A stretch of DNA of 64,000 bases from Comamonadaceae bacterium (lineage in GTDB: Bacteria; Pseudomonadota; Gammaproteobacteria; Burkholderiales; Burkholderiaceae_C): contig JAIYBZ010000019.1 of the NCBI GenBank assembly GCA_027488255.1, positions 62,001-126,000 on the forward strand. The letters are read 5' to 3'. The translations under genes were made by a program, and so were the position numbers. Under the pieces are notes generated by a model that saw nothing but the letters and a program-made list of their open reading frames with translations, was not told the origin of the DNA and did not search any database. Positions 8,286 to 17,201 of this stretch are shown here, piece by piece; the first letter of the stretch is position 1; each line of letters starts with the position of its first letter.

Positions 8286-9865
8286 GCCTCTGCACTGCGA
8301 CCTTTCATCGCAAAGATGCCTTGTGGGCGTTTTTGGATGAAGACGATGATGAACACCAGCACGCAAATCTTGGCCAGCACGGCGCCAGTCCAGCCTTCAA
8401 GCAACTTGTTGACCAAGCCCAAGCCCAAGGCCGCATACACGGTGCCCGCCAACTGGCCCACGCCGCCCAACACCACCACCATGAACGAATCCACGATGTA
8501 GCTTTGACCCAAGTCAGGGCCAACGTTACCCACTTGGCTTAAAGCGCAACCGGCCAAGCCGGCAATGCCCGAGCCCAGGGCAAAGGCATAGGTGTCAATG
8601 CGCGCAGTGTTGACGCCCATGCACGAGGCCATGGGGCGGTTTTGCGTGACCCCGCGCACAAACAAGCCCAAGCGGGTCTTACCAATCAAGAGCGCCATGC
8701 CCACCAAGACCGACGCCGCAAACACAATGATCAGCAAGCGGTTCCAGGGCAATTGCAAATTCGGCAAGAGCTGCAGCGAACCGCTCATCCATGTGGGGTT
8801 TTCAACGCCCACGTTTTGCGCGCCAAAAATACTGCGCACGCCTTGCATCAAGACCAAACTGATGCCCCAAGTGGCCAACAATGTTTCTAAAGGTCGGCCA
8901 TACAAATGCTTGAGCACGGTGCGCTCCATCACCGCCCCCACCAAAGCCGCAGAGGCAAAAGCGACCGGCACGGCCACCACCAAGTAAGCATCAAATGCGT
9001 CGGGCAGATATTGGCGAAACAACACCTGAACCACATACGTGGCATAGGCACCAATCATCATCAGCTCGCCATGCGCCATGTTGATCACACCCATCAGCCC
9101 GTAAGTGATGGCCAGCCCCAACGCCACCAACAACAAGATCGAGCCCAGACTGGCCCCGGTGAACAAGGTGCCCAAACGCTCACCCCAACGCAAGTTGTTT
9201 TGCACCGCTGTCAATGACGTTTGAATTTGTTTTTTGACCGATGGCTCTTGCTCTTCGGTGAGGCGTTGGTTCAACAGCAACAGGGTTTCGGGTTGCTGGC
9301 TGTCGGCCAGTTCGCGAGCGGCCAGCAAGCGGTCATTGGGCACCTCGCTGCTCAGCAAGGCGGCTGCACGCGCTTGGCGAACCAAGCTTTGCACCGCTGC
9401 GTCTTTTTCGGTGGCCAGTGCTTTTTCGAGCAACGGTTGGCGACTGGCATCGGGCTCTTTCAGCAACGACAAGGCCGCTAACCTGCGCACCTTCACGTCG
9501 GAGCTGAACAATTTCAAAGCGGCCAAGGCGGTGTCCAGTTCTCCGCGCAAACGGTTGTTCAAAATCACGTCTTCTGCATCTTCAGGCACTGTGACACTTT
9601 GTCCGGTGACCGGGTCTTTGCCTTGTCCATCGCGGACCATGATCACTTGGTCTTTGCTGATTTTGACGACATCGTCCGACAAGGCTTGCAGGTACACCGC
9701 GGTCTTTTCGTCGCCTTGAGCCACCGCTTTGGCCAAGGCTTCAACGCGCGCATCGCTCTCACCAACGGCAATGCCTCGGGCCTCGTCCATCGTTAAGGCC
9801 TGCGCCGCCGTCAGGCCGCAGCAAAGGGCTGCGATACACAGGGCGTTTGTCATCCATTTGTTCAT
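8282..9865 (-). CDS. urtB: Urea ABC importer, permease subunit UrtB
   Basis: LivH-like permease of 527 residues. It begins with a signal peptide (MNKWMTNALCIAALCCGLTAAQA), then a periplasmic helical domain of roughly 200 residues with HEAT-like charged repeats, then the membrane core ('ITYGLMGVINMAHGELMMIGAYATYVV'). The long N-terminal domain separates UrtB from amino acid LivH. It follows urtA after a 70-base gap containing a strong hairpin. Confidence 0.92.
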   Translation of the reverse strand: MNKWMTNALCIAALCCGLTAAQALTMDEARGIAVGESDARVEALAKAVAQGDEKTAVYLQALSDDVVKISKDQVIMVRDGQGKDPVTGQSVTVPEDAEDVILNNRLRGELDTALAALKLFSSDVKVRRLAALSLLKEPDASRQPLLEKALATEKDAAVQSLVRQARAAALLSSEVPNDRLLAARELADSQQPETLLLLNQRLTEEQEPSVKKQIQTSLTAVQNNLRWGERLGTLFTGASLGSILLLVALGLAITYGLMGVINMAHGELMMIGAYATYVVQVLFRQYLPDAFDAYLVVAVPVAFASAALVGAVMERTVLKHLYGRPLETLLATWGISLVLMQGVRSIFGAQNVGVENPTWMSGSLQLLPNLQLPWNRLLIIVFAASVLVGMALLIGKTRLGLFVRGVTQNRPMASCMGVNTARIDTYAFALGSGIAGLAGCALSQVGNVGPDLGQSYIVDSFMVVVLGGVGQLAGTVYAALGLGLVNKLLEGWTGAVLAKICVLVFIIVFIQKRPQGIFAMKGRSAEA

Positions 9866-9885
9866 CTTGGTCTTCTTTTCAAGTC

Positions 9886-9913
9886 AAAGGGGAGGGACGC
9901 TGCCCTCCCCTTT
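9886..9913. terminator. Strong hairpin between urtA and urtB
   Basis: Perfect 11-bp arms AAAGGGGAGGG / CCCTCCCCTTT with a six-base loop. Read on the minus strand it follows the urtA stop (9936) and precedes urtB. The U-run after it in that direction is only three bases, so it looks like a partial terminator or mRNA-stabilising stem. That would give more binding protein than permease, as is common for ABC importers. Confidence 0.65.
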
Positions 9914-9935
9914 TTTTCAGAACGCCATCACACGA

Positions 9936-11216
9936 TTACTTTTTGGCGGGTTCGTCAGGCTTTTTGTCGTTGCCAGGGATGTAAGGGCTCCATGGCTTGG
10001 CCTTGACGGGGCCGGGCGTTTTCCAGACCACGTTGAACTGGCCATCGGCCTTGATCTCGCCAATGAACACCGACTTGTGCAAGTGGTGGTTTTTCTCATC
10101 CATCTTGCTGACGATGCCGCTTGGGGCTTTGAAGGTCTGACCCGCCATGGCCGCGATCACTTTGTCGGTGTCGGTGGACTTGGCTTTTTCAACCGCTTGC
10201 TTCCACATGTTGATGCCGATGTAAGTGGCTTCCATCGGGTCGTTGGTCAAAGGCTTGTCTTTGTGACCCGCGATGTTTTTGGCCTTGGCATAAGCGGCCC
10301 ACTTTTTGGTGAACTCGTCGTTGGCTGGGTTTTTAATGCTCATGAAATAGTTCCATGCCGCCAAGTGACCGACCAAGGGCTTGGTGTCCACACCGCGCAA
10401 CTCTTCTTCACCCACCGAGAAGGCCACCACTGGCACGTCTTTGGCTTTCAAGCCGGCGTTGCCGAGTTCTTTGTAGAACGGCACGTTGGAGTCACCGTTG
10501 ATGGTGGAGACCACGGCGGTCTTGCCACCGGCTGCGAATTTCTTCACATCGGCCACGATGGTTTGGTAATCAGAGTGGCCAAAGGGGGTGTATTTCTCGT
10601 CAATGTCTTTGTCGGCCACGCCCTTGCTCTTGAGGTAAGCGCGCAAGATTTTGTTGGTGGTGCGGGGGTACACATAGTCGGTGCCCAGCAAGACCCAACG
10701 CTTGGCAGCGCCGCCTTCTTTGCTCATCAGGTAGTCCACCGCAGGAATGGCCTGCTGGTTGGGCGCAGCGCCGGTGTAGAACACGTTTTTAGACAGCTCT
10801 TCACCTTCGTACTGCACGGGGTAGAACAGCAAACCGTTCATCTCTTCCACGACAGGCAACACCGACTTGCGGGACACCGAAGTCCAGCAGCCAAAGATGA
10901 CAGAGACTTTGTCTTGGCCAAGCAACTGCTTGGTTTTTTCAGCAAACAAAGGCCAGTTAGAAGCGGGGTCCACAATCACGGGCTCGAGTTTTTTGCCCAG
11001 CACACCGCCCTTGGCGTTGATTTCATCAATGGCCATGAGCACGGTGTCTTTCAACACGGTCTCAGAAATGGCCATGGTGCCCGACAAGCTGTGCAGCACG
11101 CCGACCTTGATGGTGTTACCCGCTTGGGCGAAGGCTTGAGATGCCAAAGTCAAACTGCCTGCTGCGACTGCAGCTGCAACAGCCAATGTTTTGAGATTGC
11201 CACGACGGTTCATCAT
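9936..11216 (-). CDS. urtA: Urea ABC importer, periplasmic urea-binding protein UrtA
   Basis: A 426-residue binding protein with a signal peptide (basic NRRGNLK start, Ala-rich core, likely cleavage after AFA near residue 30). The mature part starts 'IKVGVLHSLSGTMAISETVLKDTVLMAIDEINAKGGVLG', the UrtA/FmdD signature in the Leu/Ile/Val-binding fold. It is the first gene of the minus-strand urt operon and is preceded by a near-perfect sigma54 promoter at 11287-11304. An antisense frame of similar length exists but shows no family likeness. Confidence 0.94.
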   Translation of the reverse strand: MMNRRGNLKTLAVAAAVAAGSLTLASQAFAQAGNTIKVGVLHSLSGTMAISETVLKDTVLMAIDEINAKGGVLGKKLEPVIVDPASNWPLFAEKTKQLLGQDKVSVIFGCWTSVSRKSVLPVVEEMNGLLFYPVQYEGEELSKNVFYTGAAPNQQAIPAVDYLMSKEGGAAKRWVLLGTDYVYPRTTNKILRAYLKSKGVADKDIDEKYTPFGHSDYQTIVADVKKFAAGGKTAVVSTINGDSNVPFYKELGNAGLKAKDVPVVAFSVGEEELRGVDTKPLVGHLAAWNYFMSIKNPANDEFTKKWAAYAKAKNIAGHKDKPLTNDPMEATYIGINMWKQAVEKAKSTDTDKVIAAMAGQTFKAPSGIVSKMDEKNHHLHKSVFIGEIKADGQFNVVWKTPGPVKAKPWSPYIPGNDKKPDEPAKK

Positions 11217-11286
11217 GAGATCACTCCAATCAAGTAAGTAGGTTGTTCAAACAAAAACGCGGAGACTTGCAACGCTGAAACCACTC

Positions 11287-11304
11287 TTGCAATCACCGTG
11301 CCAA
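11287..11304 (-). promoter_or_regulatory. Sigma54 (-24/-12) promoter of urtABCDE
   Basis: Read on the minus strand: TTGGCACGGTGATTGCAA. This matches the RpoN consensus TGGCAC-N5-TTGCW at every defined base, with GG and GC correctly spaced. Transcription would start near 11278, about 60 bases before the urtA ATG. Sigma54 control of urea uptake through NtrC under nitrogen limitation is well established; I saw no clear full NtrC site nearby. Confidence 0.85.
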
Positions 11305-11374
11305 CCTCGGGGTGAACCCTGATGCCACTTTTTTCTGACCGTTTTTCCCTAGAGTTTTTTCACGCCTCTATATA

Positions 11375-11390
11375 GGGCACGCTCTTTGCT
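11375..11390 (+). promoter_or_regulatory. Sigma54 (-24/-12) promoter of the ureA operon
   Basis: GGGCAC-GCTCT-TTGCT on the plus strand matches TGGCAC-N5-TTGCW except for the first base, with GG (11376-11377) and GC (11388-11389) at the required 12-base offset. Start of transcription would be near 11400, about 36 bases before ureA. With the opposite promoter at 11287-11304 it forms a divergent pair that could share enhancer sites in the 70 bases between. Confidence 0.75.
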
Positions 11391-11435
11391 ACATTTATTT
11401 CATCTCATGCACCACTTCAAACGAAGAGCACCAAA

Positions 11436-11738
11436 ATGGAACTCACCCCCCGCGAAAAAGACAAGCTGCTGATCTTCACAGCCGCCCTTTTGGCCGAACG
11501 TCGCAAGGCACGTGGCCTCAAACTCAACTATCCCGAAGCCATTGCGCTCATCAGCGCCGCTGTCATGGAAGGCGCGCGAGATGGCAAGACTGTGGCGCAA
11601 CTCATGAGCGAAGGCCGCACCGTCTTGAGCCGTGCCGATGTGATGGACGGCATTGCAGAAATGATCCCCGACATCCAAGTGGAAGCCACTTTTCCAGACG
11701 GCACCAAATTGGTGACCGTGCACCAACCCATTGTTTGA
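11436..11738 (+). CDS. ureA: Urease gamma subunit UreA
   Basis: The 100-residue small structural subunit of urease. It starts [14 protein letters not shown] and contains '[16 protein letters not shown]' and 'MSEGRTVL', hallmarks of the gamma chain, and has the usual length of a three-subunit bacterial urease. It is the first gene of the plus-strand structural cluster, downstream of a sigma54-type promoter. Confidence 0.96.
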   Translation: MELTPREKDKLLIFTAALLAERRKARGLKLNYPEAIALISAAVMEGARDGKTVAQLMSEGRTVLSRADVMDGIAEMIPDIQVEATFPDGTKLVTVHQPIV

Positions 11739-11754
11739 TTTGCAGGAACCACGC

Positions 11755-11925
11755 ATGCACAAAATCTTTTTCACCCCCCTCCTCGCCCTGCTTTCTTTGG
11801 CCCAGCCCGTTTGGGCGCACGAAGGCCATGGCTTGGGCAGCACGCATTGGCATGCCACCGATGCCCTCGGGTTTGTGGTGGCCGCCGCTCTGTTGGCTGC
11901 CGCCATTTATTTTGGAAAAAAGTGA
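11755..11925 (+). CDS. Small His-rich membrane or exported protein between ureA and ureB
   Basis: A 56-residue protein from ATG 11755, preceded by GCAGGAA as ribosome binding site. It has a signal-peptide-like segment ([20 protein letters not shown]), then a histidine-rich stretch ([16 protein letters not shown]) and one C-terminal hydrophobic helix ending in GKK. An in-frame ATG at 11731 would overlap ureA and is less likely. The histidines after a cleavage site and the place inside the urease operon suggest nickel handling at the periplasmic face, but this is inference. I do not recognise a named family; the AHEGHG start recalls the beginning of HupE/UreJ nickel permeases without their remaining segments. 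Confidence 0.75.
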   Translation: MHKIFFTPLLALLSLAQPVWAHEGHGLGSTHWHATDALGFVVAAALLAAAIYFGKK

Positions 11926-11932
11926 GCCGGCC

Positions 11933-12274
11933 ATGACCCCTGGAGAACTTTTGATTGACCCCGGTCACCATGCGCTGAATGTGGGCCGTCGCACTTGCAC
12001 GCTGGTGGTGCAAAACGCCAGCGACCGTCCCATTCAGGTGGGCTCGCATTACCACTTTGCTGAGACCAATGCGGGCTTGAGTTTTGACCGCGCGGCGGCC
12101 AGAGGCATGCGCTTGAACATTGCCTCGGGCACCGCTGTGCGCTTTGAGCCGGGCCAACAACGCACGGTTGAACTGGTGGACTACGCCGGTGATCGGGTGG
12201 TGTATGGCTTTCGTGGCCTCGTTCAGGGCGCCCTGAACAGCTCCGAGGGCAACGCTTCAAACAAGGCAGGTTGA
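11933..12274 (+). CDS. ureB: Urease beta subunit UreB
   Basis: 113 residues from ATG 11933. The motifs 'PGELLIDPG', '[21 protein letters not shown]' and '[23 protein letters not shown]' define the beta subunit. A longer frame runs back to 11735 over the small His-rich gene but is out of family. Seven bases separate it from that gene, and ureC starts one base after its stop. Confidence 0.95.
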   Translation: MTPGELLIDPGHHALNVGRRTCTLVVQNASDRPIQVGSHYHFAETNAGLSFDRAAARGMRLNIASGTAVRFEPGQQRTVELVDYAGDRVVYGFRGLVQGALNSSEGNASNKAG

Positions 12275-12275
12275 C

Positions 12276-13994
12276 ATGGCCCAGATTGACAAACGCGCTT
12301 ATGCCGAAATGTTTGGCCCCACGGTGGGAGATCGCGTGCGATTGGCCGACACCAGTTTGGTGATCGAGGTTGAAAAAGACTTCACCTTGCAAGCCGGTGG
12401 TTACGGTGAAGAGGTGAAGTTTGGTGGCGGCAAGACCATCCGCGATGGCATGTCGCAATCGCAGCGGACCAATCAAGAAGGTGCCATGGACTGCGTGTTG
12501 ACCAACGCGTTGATCATCGACCATTGGGGCATCGTCAAAGCCGATATTGGCTTGAAAGGCAACCGCATTGCAGCCATTGGCAAAGCCGGTAACCCCGATA
12601 CGCAACCGGGCGTGGACATCGTGATTGGCCCCGGCACCGAAATCATCAGCTGCGAGGGCTTGATCGTGACGGCCGGCGGCGTGGACAGCCACATCCACTT
12701 CATTGCGCCACAACAAATTGACGAAGCACTGGCGAGCGGCGTGACCACCATGTTGGGTGGCGGCACGGGCCCTGCCACGGGCACCTTTGCCACCACGTGC
12801 ACGCCCGGTCCCTTCAACATCGAACGCATGATGCAAGCGGCCGATGCGTTTCCCATGAACCTTGGTTTTTTGGGCAAAGGCAATGCGGCTTTGCCGGCTG
12901 CACTGCATGAGCAGATCAGCGCTGGCGCGATTGGCCTGAAGCTGCACGAAGATTGGGGAACCACACCGGCCGCCATCGACAACTGCTTGGCCGTGGCCGA
13001 GGCCACCGACACGCAAGTGGCCATCCATACCGACACCCTGAACGAATCGGGCTTTGTGGAAGACACCGTGGCGGCCTTCAAGGGACGCACCATCCACACC
13101 TTTCACACCGAAGGCGCGGGCGGCGGGCATGCTCCCGACATTTTGAAAGTGGTGGGCGAAGCCAATGTGCTGCCCTCCTCCACCAACCCCACGCGGCCTT
13201 ACACCATCAACACGCTCGACGAACACGTCGACATGCTGATGGTGTGCCACCACCTCGACCCGGCCATCGCCGAAGACTTGGCTTTTGCCGAAAGCCGCAT
13301 CCGCAAAGAAACCATTGCCGCCGAAGACATCTTGCACGACCTGGGCGCCATCAGCATGATGAGCAGCGACAGCCAAGCCATGGGTCGGGTAGGCGAAGTG
13401 ATCATCCGCACTTGGCAGACCGCGCACAAAATGAAACAGCAACGCGGCAGCTTGCCCGGCGACACCGAGCGCCATGACAACGCGCGCGTGAAGCGCTACA
13501 TCGCCAAATACACCATCAACCCGGCCATTGCCCATGGCATGAGCCACGAGGTGGGCAGCATCGAGGTGGGCAAATGGGCCGACCTGGTGATCTGGAAACC
13601 CGCCTTCTTTGGCGTCAAACCCGCGCTGATCATGAAAGGGGGCTTCATTGCCTTGGCTGCCATGGGCGACCCCAATGCCTCTATCCCCACACCACAACCC
13701 GTGCATTACCGCCCCATGTTTGGCAGTTTTGGGGGCGCTTTGTCTCGTGGCTCGCTGACCTTTGTCTCGCAAGCCGGATTGCAAGCCGACATTGGTGCAC
13801 GCTATGGCTTGAGCAAAACCTTGTCGGCCGTGAAGAACATCCGCAGCGTGGGCAAGCGGCACATGGTCCACAATGACTACGCGCCCCGCATGGAAGTCGA
13901 TGCACAAACCTATGCGGTGCGCGCCGACGGACAACTGCTGGTGTGCGAACCCGCCGCCAGTTTGCCCATGACGCAACGCTACTTTTTATTCTGA
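12276..13994 (+). CDS. ureC: Urease alpha (catalytic) subunit UreC
   Basis: The 572-residue catalytic subunit that hydrolyses urea to ammonia and carbamate at a dinuclear nickel site. Visible ligand motifs are 'DSHIHFI' (metal histidines), 'GLKLHEDWG' (the lysine that becomes carbamylated), '[17 protein letters not shown]', the catalytic flap 'MVCHHLD' and '[11 protein letters not shown]' (metal Asp). All are intact. Length is standard and the stop shares a base with ureE. Confidence 0.97.
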   Translation: MAQIDKRAYAEMFGPTVGDRVRLADTSLVIEVEKDFTLQAGGYGEEVKFGGGKTIRDGMSQSQRTNQEGAMDCVLTNALIIDHWGIVKADIGLKGNRIAAIGKAGNPDTQPGVDIVIGPGTEIISCEGLIVTAGGVDSHIHFIAPQQIDEALASGVTTMLGGGTGPATGTFATTCTPGPFNIERMMQAADAFPMNLGFLGKGNAALPAALHEQISAGAIGLKLHEDWGTTPAAIDNCLAVAEATDTQVAIHTDTLNESGFVEDTVAAFKGRTIHTFHTEGAGGGHAPDILKVVGEANVLPSSTNPTRPYTINTLDEHVDMLMVCHHLDPAIAEDLAFAESRIRKETIAAEDILHDLGAISMMSSDSQAMGRVGEVIIRTWQTAHKMKQQRGSLPGDTERHDNARVKRYIAKYTINPAIAHGMSHEVGSIEVGKWADLVIWKPAFFGVKPALIMKGGFIALAAMGDPNASIPTPQPVHYRPMFGSFGGALSRGSLTFVSQAGLQADIGARYGLSKTLSAVKNIRSVGKRHMVHNDYAPRMEVDAQTYAVRADGQLLVCEPAASLPMTQRYFLF

Positions 13995-14515
13995 TGCTTC
14001 ATTGTTCGAAACTCATTCCGCAGGGCCGCGGCTTGGCGCGTGTGCTGGTTCAAAGGGCCAGCACCATTACCCTTGATTGGGATGTGCGCCAAAAAAGTCG
14101 CTTTGATGCCATCGACAGCCAGGGCCGCAGTCTGGGCATTTTTTTGCCACGCGGCACGGTGGTGCGTGGCGGCGATGTGCTGGTGGCCGAAGACGGCTCT
14201 TTGGTGCTGGTGAAAGCGGCCCCCCAAGCCGTGCTGCGCATCACCGCTTGCGTCCAACATGGCAGCCCTTTTGATCTGACGCGTGCGGCCTACCACTTGG
14301 GCAACCGCCACGTGCCCATCGAGTTGCAGGCCGACCACCTGAAGATCGAACCCGACCATGTGTTGGCCGACATGTTGCGCGCCATGCACATGACCGTGGT
14401 GTCGGTGAACGAACCCTTTGAGCCGGAGAGTGGGGCCTACGGCGAGCATGGTGGACATTCGCATGACCACGATCATGGCCATGTGCACGGCCCCGATTGC
14501 CAGCATGAACACTGA
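13994..14515 (+). CDS. ureE: Urease nickel chaperone UreE
   Basis: 173 residues from the ATG at 13994, which overlaps the ureC stop (TGATG). The N-terminal part has the UreE fold pattern ('[12 protein letters not shown]'-like start, '[20 protein letters not shown]'), and '[13 protein letters not shown]' carries the conserved metal histidine. The tail is strongly histidine-rich ([15 protein letters not shown]...HEH), a nickel-binding tail that many but not all UreE proteins have. It delivers nickel to the UreDFG complex. Confidence 0.94.
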   Translation: MLHCSKLIPQGRGLARVLVQRASTITLDWDVRQKSRFDAIDSQGRSLGIFLPRGTVVRGGDVLVAEDGSLVLVKAAPQAVLRITACVQHGSPFDLTRAAYHLGNRHVPIELQADHLKIEPDHVLADMLRAMHMTVVSVNEPFEPESGAYGEHGGHSHDHDHGHVHGPDCQHEH

Positions 14516-15194
14516 CACCGCGCCTTCAGGCTTGTTGCAACTGATCTGGCTGGCCTCACCCGCTTTGCCGATTGGCGGATTTTCATATTCCGAAGGCCTT
14601 GAAGCCGGCATCGAACAAGGCCTGGTGCACGATGCCGACAGCAGCACCCAATGGGTGGTGGACCAATTGCATCTGAGCCAGTCGCGCGGCGACATGGCCG
14701 TCATCGCACAGGCCATTCCGGCTTGGCAAAGCCATGATGTGGCGCGCTTGAACGCGCTGAACCAATGGGTCATGGTCACCCGCGAAAGTGCCGAGATGCG
14801 TTTGCAAACCGAGCAAATGGGCCGCTCACTGCTCGACTGGCTGCGCAACTTGCAACAAGCGAGCGAAGCATCGTTGAGCGTCTGCGCCCAACTGCCCGTG
14901 ACCTACCCCTTGGCCATGGCGCTGGCCTTGTCATTGGCTCCCGTGCCCCTCCATCAAGCCTTGCAAGCCTATGCCTTTGGCTGGTCTGAAAACATGACGC
15001 AAGCCGCATTGAAAGCCGTCCCTTTGGGACAAAGCGCAGGCCAGCGCATGCTGGCCCGCCTGGCCCAAGAGATTCCCATAGCCGTAGAAGAGGCCATGCA
15101 CCTCAGCGACAACGACCGACAAGCCTTCAGCCCCATGCTGACCATCTTGTCGGCTCGCCACGAAACCCAATATTCACGCCTATTTAGATCATGA
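14505..15194 (+). CDS. ureF: Urease accessory protein UreF
   Basis: 229 residues from ATG 14505, overlapping the end of ureE by 11 bases. '[24 protein letters not shown]' near the N terminus is the UreF signature. It is all-helical and acts as the GTPase-activity gate between UreD and UreG. The frame is open further upstream inside ureE, but the conserved region starts just after 14505. It ends in an ATGA overlap with ureG. Confidence 0.94.
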   Translation: MNTDTAPSGLLQLIWLASPALPIGGFSYSEGLEAGIEQGLVHDADSSTQWVVDQLHLSQSRGDMAVIAQAIPAWQSHDVARLNALNQWVMVTRESAEMRLQTEQMGRSLLDWLRNLQQASEASLSVCAQLPVTYPLAMALALSLAPVPLHQALQAYAFGWSENMTQAALKAVPLGQSAGQRMLARLAQEIPIAVEEAMHLSDNDRQAFSPMLTILSARHETQYSRLFRS

Positions 15195-15850
15195 CCACTG
15201 CACTCCACCACATTCCCAACCGCACCAAAAAATTGCCGCCCTTGCGCGTGGGCATCGGCGGGCCTGTGGGCTCTGGCAAAACCACTTTGCTTGAAATGTT
15301 GTGCAAAAACATGCGCGAGCGCTGGGACTTGATTGCCATCACCAACGACATCTACACCAAAGAAGACCAGCGCTTGCTGACCGTGAGTGGCGCACTGCCC
15401 GCCGAAAGAATCATGGGCGTTGAAACAGGCGGTTGCCCGCACACCGCCATTCGCGAAGACGCCTCCATCAACCTCGAAGCCATTGACCGCATGCTGGGCC
15501 AGTTTCCCAACGCCGATGTGGTCTTCATCGAAAGTGGCGGCGACAATTTGGCCGCCACCTTCAGCCCCGAACTGTCTGATCTGACGATCTATGTGATCGA
15601 TGTGGCGGCCGGCGAAAAAATTCCGCGCAAAGGCGGCCCCGGCATCACCAAGAGCGATTTATTTGTGATCAATAAAACCGACTTGGCACCCCATGTCGGC
15701 GCCAATTTGGATGTGATGCGAGCCGACACCCAGCGCATGCGGCCCAACCCCGAGACACGCCCTTGGGTCATGACCAACCTGAAAACACTGGACGGACTGG
15801 CCGAGGTGGTGCGCTTCATTGAGAAAAAAGGCATGCTGGCTAACACTTAA
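15191..15850 (+). CDS. ureG: Urease accessory GTPase UreG
   Basis: SIMIBI-class GTPase of 219 residues that powers nickel insertion. P-loop [10 protein letters not shown] lies at about 23-32. '[13 protein letters not shown]' and '[16 protein letters not shown]' carry the CPH metal-binding motif, 'ESGGDNL' follows, and the base-recognition motif is 'INKTDLAP'. It is the last gene of the cluster. Confidence 0.96.
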   Translation: MTTALHHIPNRTKKLPPLRVGIGGPVGSGKTTLLEMLCKNMRERWDLIAITNDIYTKEDQRLLTVSGALPAERIMGVETGGCPHTAIREDASINLEAIDRMLGQFPNADVVFIESGGDNLAATFSPELSDLTIYVIDVAAGEKIPRKGGPGITKSDLFVINKTDLAPHVGANLDVMRADTQRMRPNPETRPWVMTNLKTLDGLAEVVRFIEKKGMLANT

Positions 15851-15908
15851 AAAGCTGGCGTCGCAAACGACAAAAACGCTGATTTAAGCCGGTACAATCT
15901 CACCCCAA

Positions 15909-15996
15909 GGAAGCGTGGCAGAGTGGTCGATTGCACCGGTCTTGAAAACCGGCGACTCGAAAGGGTCCGTGAGTTCGAATCTCACCGCTTCCGCCA
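15909..15996 (+). tRNA. tRNA-Ser (anticodon TGA)
   Basis: An 88-base tRNA with encoded CCA. The acceptor arms GGAAGCG / CGCTTCC pair fully. The anticodon arm CCGGTC TTGAAAA CCGG shows TGA. A long variable arm (CGACTCGAAAGGGTCCG) is present, as expected for serine, and the T-loop is TTCGAAT. A TACAAT box at 15893-15898 may be its -10. Confidence 0.96.
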
Positions 15997-16063
15997 GATT
16001 CAGTGCTTCTGATTCATTGATCGGCACTGTTTTCCGTGACCCACCTCGCACACGGAGCGCACT

Positions 16064-16468
16064 GTGGACCTTTCCAAATCCATCCCCCTGACGACACTCG
16101 CCGCTTTGATGCTGGGCATGGGCATGGGCAACGCCAAAGCTGACATGCTGACCGAGTGCAATGCCATTGCTTCGCAAATCAGCAAATCAACACCGCAGAA
16201 TATCGATCAAATCACCACTTTGGTCACAGCGATTTGTTTTCAAGAAGATCGTGGCGTGCGGTTGCAATATAGAAATAAGTTGAGCGTGCCTGCGAGCAGC
16301 ATCAGCCAGTCCAACTTGAACGGCATTCGGCCGCAGATGGTCACCGCTTGGTGCACCGACCCTGCTCAAAGATCGGTGTTGAACTTGATCAACATCCAGT
16401 ACCACTACAGCGACCCAACGGGTCGATACATCGGCAAGATCGATATCAGCAAAAGCGACTGCCGCTGA
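16064..16468 (+). CDS. Small secreted protein of unknown function
   Basis: 134 residues starting with GTG at 16064, behind a GGAG ribosome binding site. A signal peptide (lysine early, 'LTTLAALMLGMGMGNAKA', cleavage near residue 26) is followed by a roughly 108-residue mature part with four cysteines (in MLTEC, ICFQ, WCTD and SDCR), consistent with two disulfides in the periplasm. I do not recognise the family. It stands alone between tRNA-Ser and the convergent PagL-like gene. Confidence 0.7.
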   Translation: MDLSKSIPLTTLAALMLGMGMGNAKADMLTECNAIASQISKSTPQNIDQITTLVTAICFQEDRGVRLQYRNKLSVPASSISQSNLNGIRPQMVTAWCTDPAQRSVLNLINIQYHYSDPTGRYIGKIDISKSDCR

Positions 16469-16529
16469 TCAAGTTAACTCCCGAGGCTCTACCACCTCAG
16501 AACAAATGGGGCCAAGCCCCACCAGCACC

Positions 16530-17048
16530 TCAGAAGTCGCGGCCCCAAGTCAGGCGCACGGCTTCGAGGCCGTGGTTGGGGTCTTTGTAACCGCCGTTGC
16601 TGATGTGCATCAGGCCAACACCCACTTTGGTTTTTTCATTCAGGCGGTACATCACATCAAATGTGGTTCTGAAGTTGAAGCTGCCGCTCAGTGACCGGAT
16701 GCGGTCATCGCCCTTGATGACTGAGTAAGAAGGGTAGATGAACAGCGTCATGTCAAAGCCTTTGACATCGATCGTTTTGCCCACACCAGGACCAAACATG
16801 TAAGTGCCTTGTCCATTCAACATGGCCGAAGCGCCATAGCGCAAGCCATAGAACGAGGTGGGCTTGGACTGATAAGAGACGTCAAGGATGCTTTTGTCTT
16901 TGGTCAAAGACAGGTCCCACTCTTTGTTGTGCACATCGGTCATGTACGAAACCGTGACGGTTTCTTTGTTGACCACGGTGGGTTCTGGCACCAAGGTGAA
17001 CCAAGCTGAACCGAGGATGACCCCAATGGCGGCTGCACTGTCAAACAT
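16530..17048 (-). CDS. PagL-like outer-membrane lipid A 3-O-deacylase
   Basis: 172 residues with the alternating pattern of a small beta barrel and a C-terminal aromatic end (TWGRDF). Near the C terminus 'LMHISNGGYKDPNHGLE' places H148, S150 and E162 with spacings 2 and 12, the same spacings as the PagL catalytic triad (His126, Ser128, Glu140 in Pseudomonas). The start ATG has an AAAGG box seven bases upstream. The N terminus is hydrophobic but lacks the basic residues of a normal signal peptide, which is odd. Removing a 3-O-linked acyl chain from lipid A alters outer-membrane and host-recognition properties. Confidence 0.75.
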   Translation of the reverse strand: MFDSAAAIGVILGSAWFTLVPEPTVVNKETVTVSYMTDVHNKEWDLSLTKDKSILDVSYQSKPTSFYGLRYGASAMLNGQGTYMFGPGVGKTIDVKGFDMTLFIYPSYSVIKGDDRIRSLSGSFNFRTTFDVMYRLNEKTKVGVGLMHISNGGYKDPNHGLEAVRLTWGRDF

Positions 17049-17201
17049 GTCGAATCCTTTAAAAAAGCGAAAGTGGCAAATTTGATAATTATTATAATTT
17101 AAGGATTATCGAAAAAAACGTTTCTAGGTATTTCTTAAGTCCCCTTACACAAAAAAGTGGCTTGTTTAGAATTTGACATAAAAAATATAAAATCACCACC
17201 C
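17049..17201. promoter_or_regulatory. AT-rich divergent promoter region
   Basis: About 150 bases far richer in A and T than anything nearby, between the PagL-like gene (minus) and a winged-helix regulator gene (plus). It contains TATAAT-like boxes on the minus strand around 17086-17097, and TTGTTT with TATAAA 18 bases later on the plus strand (17162-17191). A region of this kind is a usual target for H-NS-like silencing and for self-regulation by the adjacent regulator. Confidence 0.5.

Noticed and set aside
9729-11237. Long open frame (about 500 codons) on the plus strand across urtB and urtA
   Set aside because: It is antisense to two clearly recognisable urea transporter genes, has His/Gln/Val-rich composition typical of a mirrored frame, and shows no family motif.
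11907-13976. Nearly 690-codon open frame on the minus strand across ureB and ureC
   Set aside because: It mirrors ureC codons in GC-rich DNA; composition is His/Gly/Val-rich and no domain is visible, while ureC on the other strand has all catalytic motifs.
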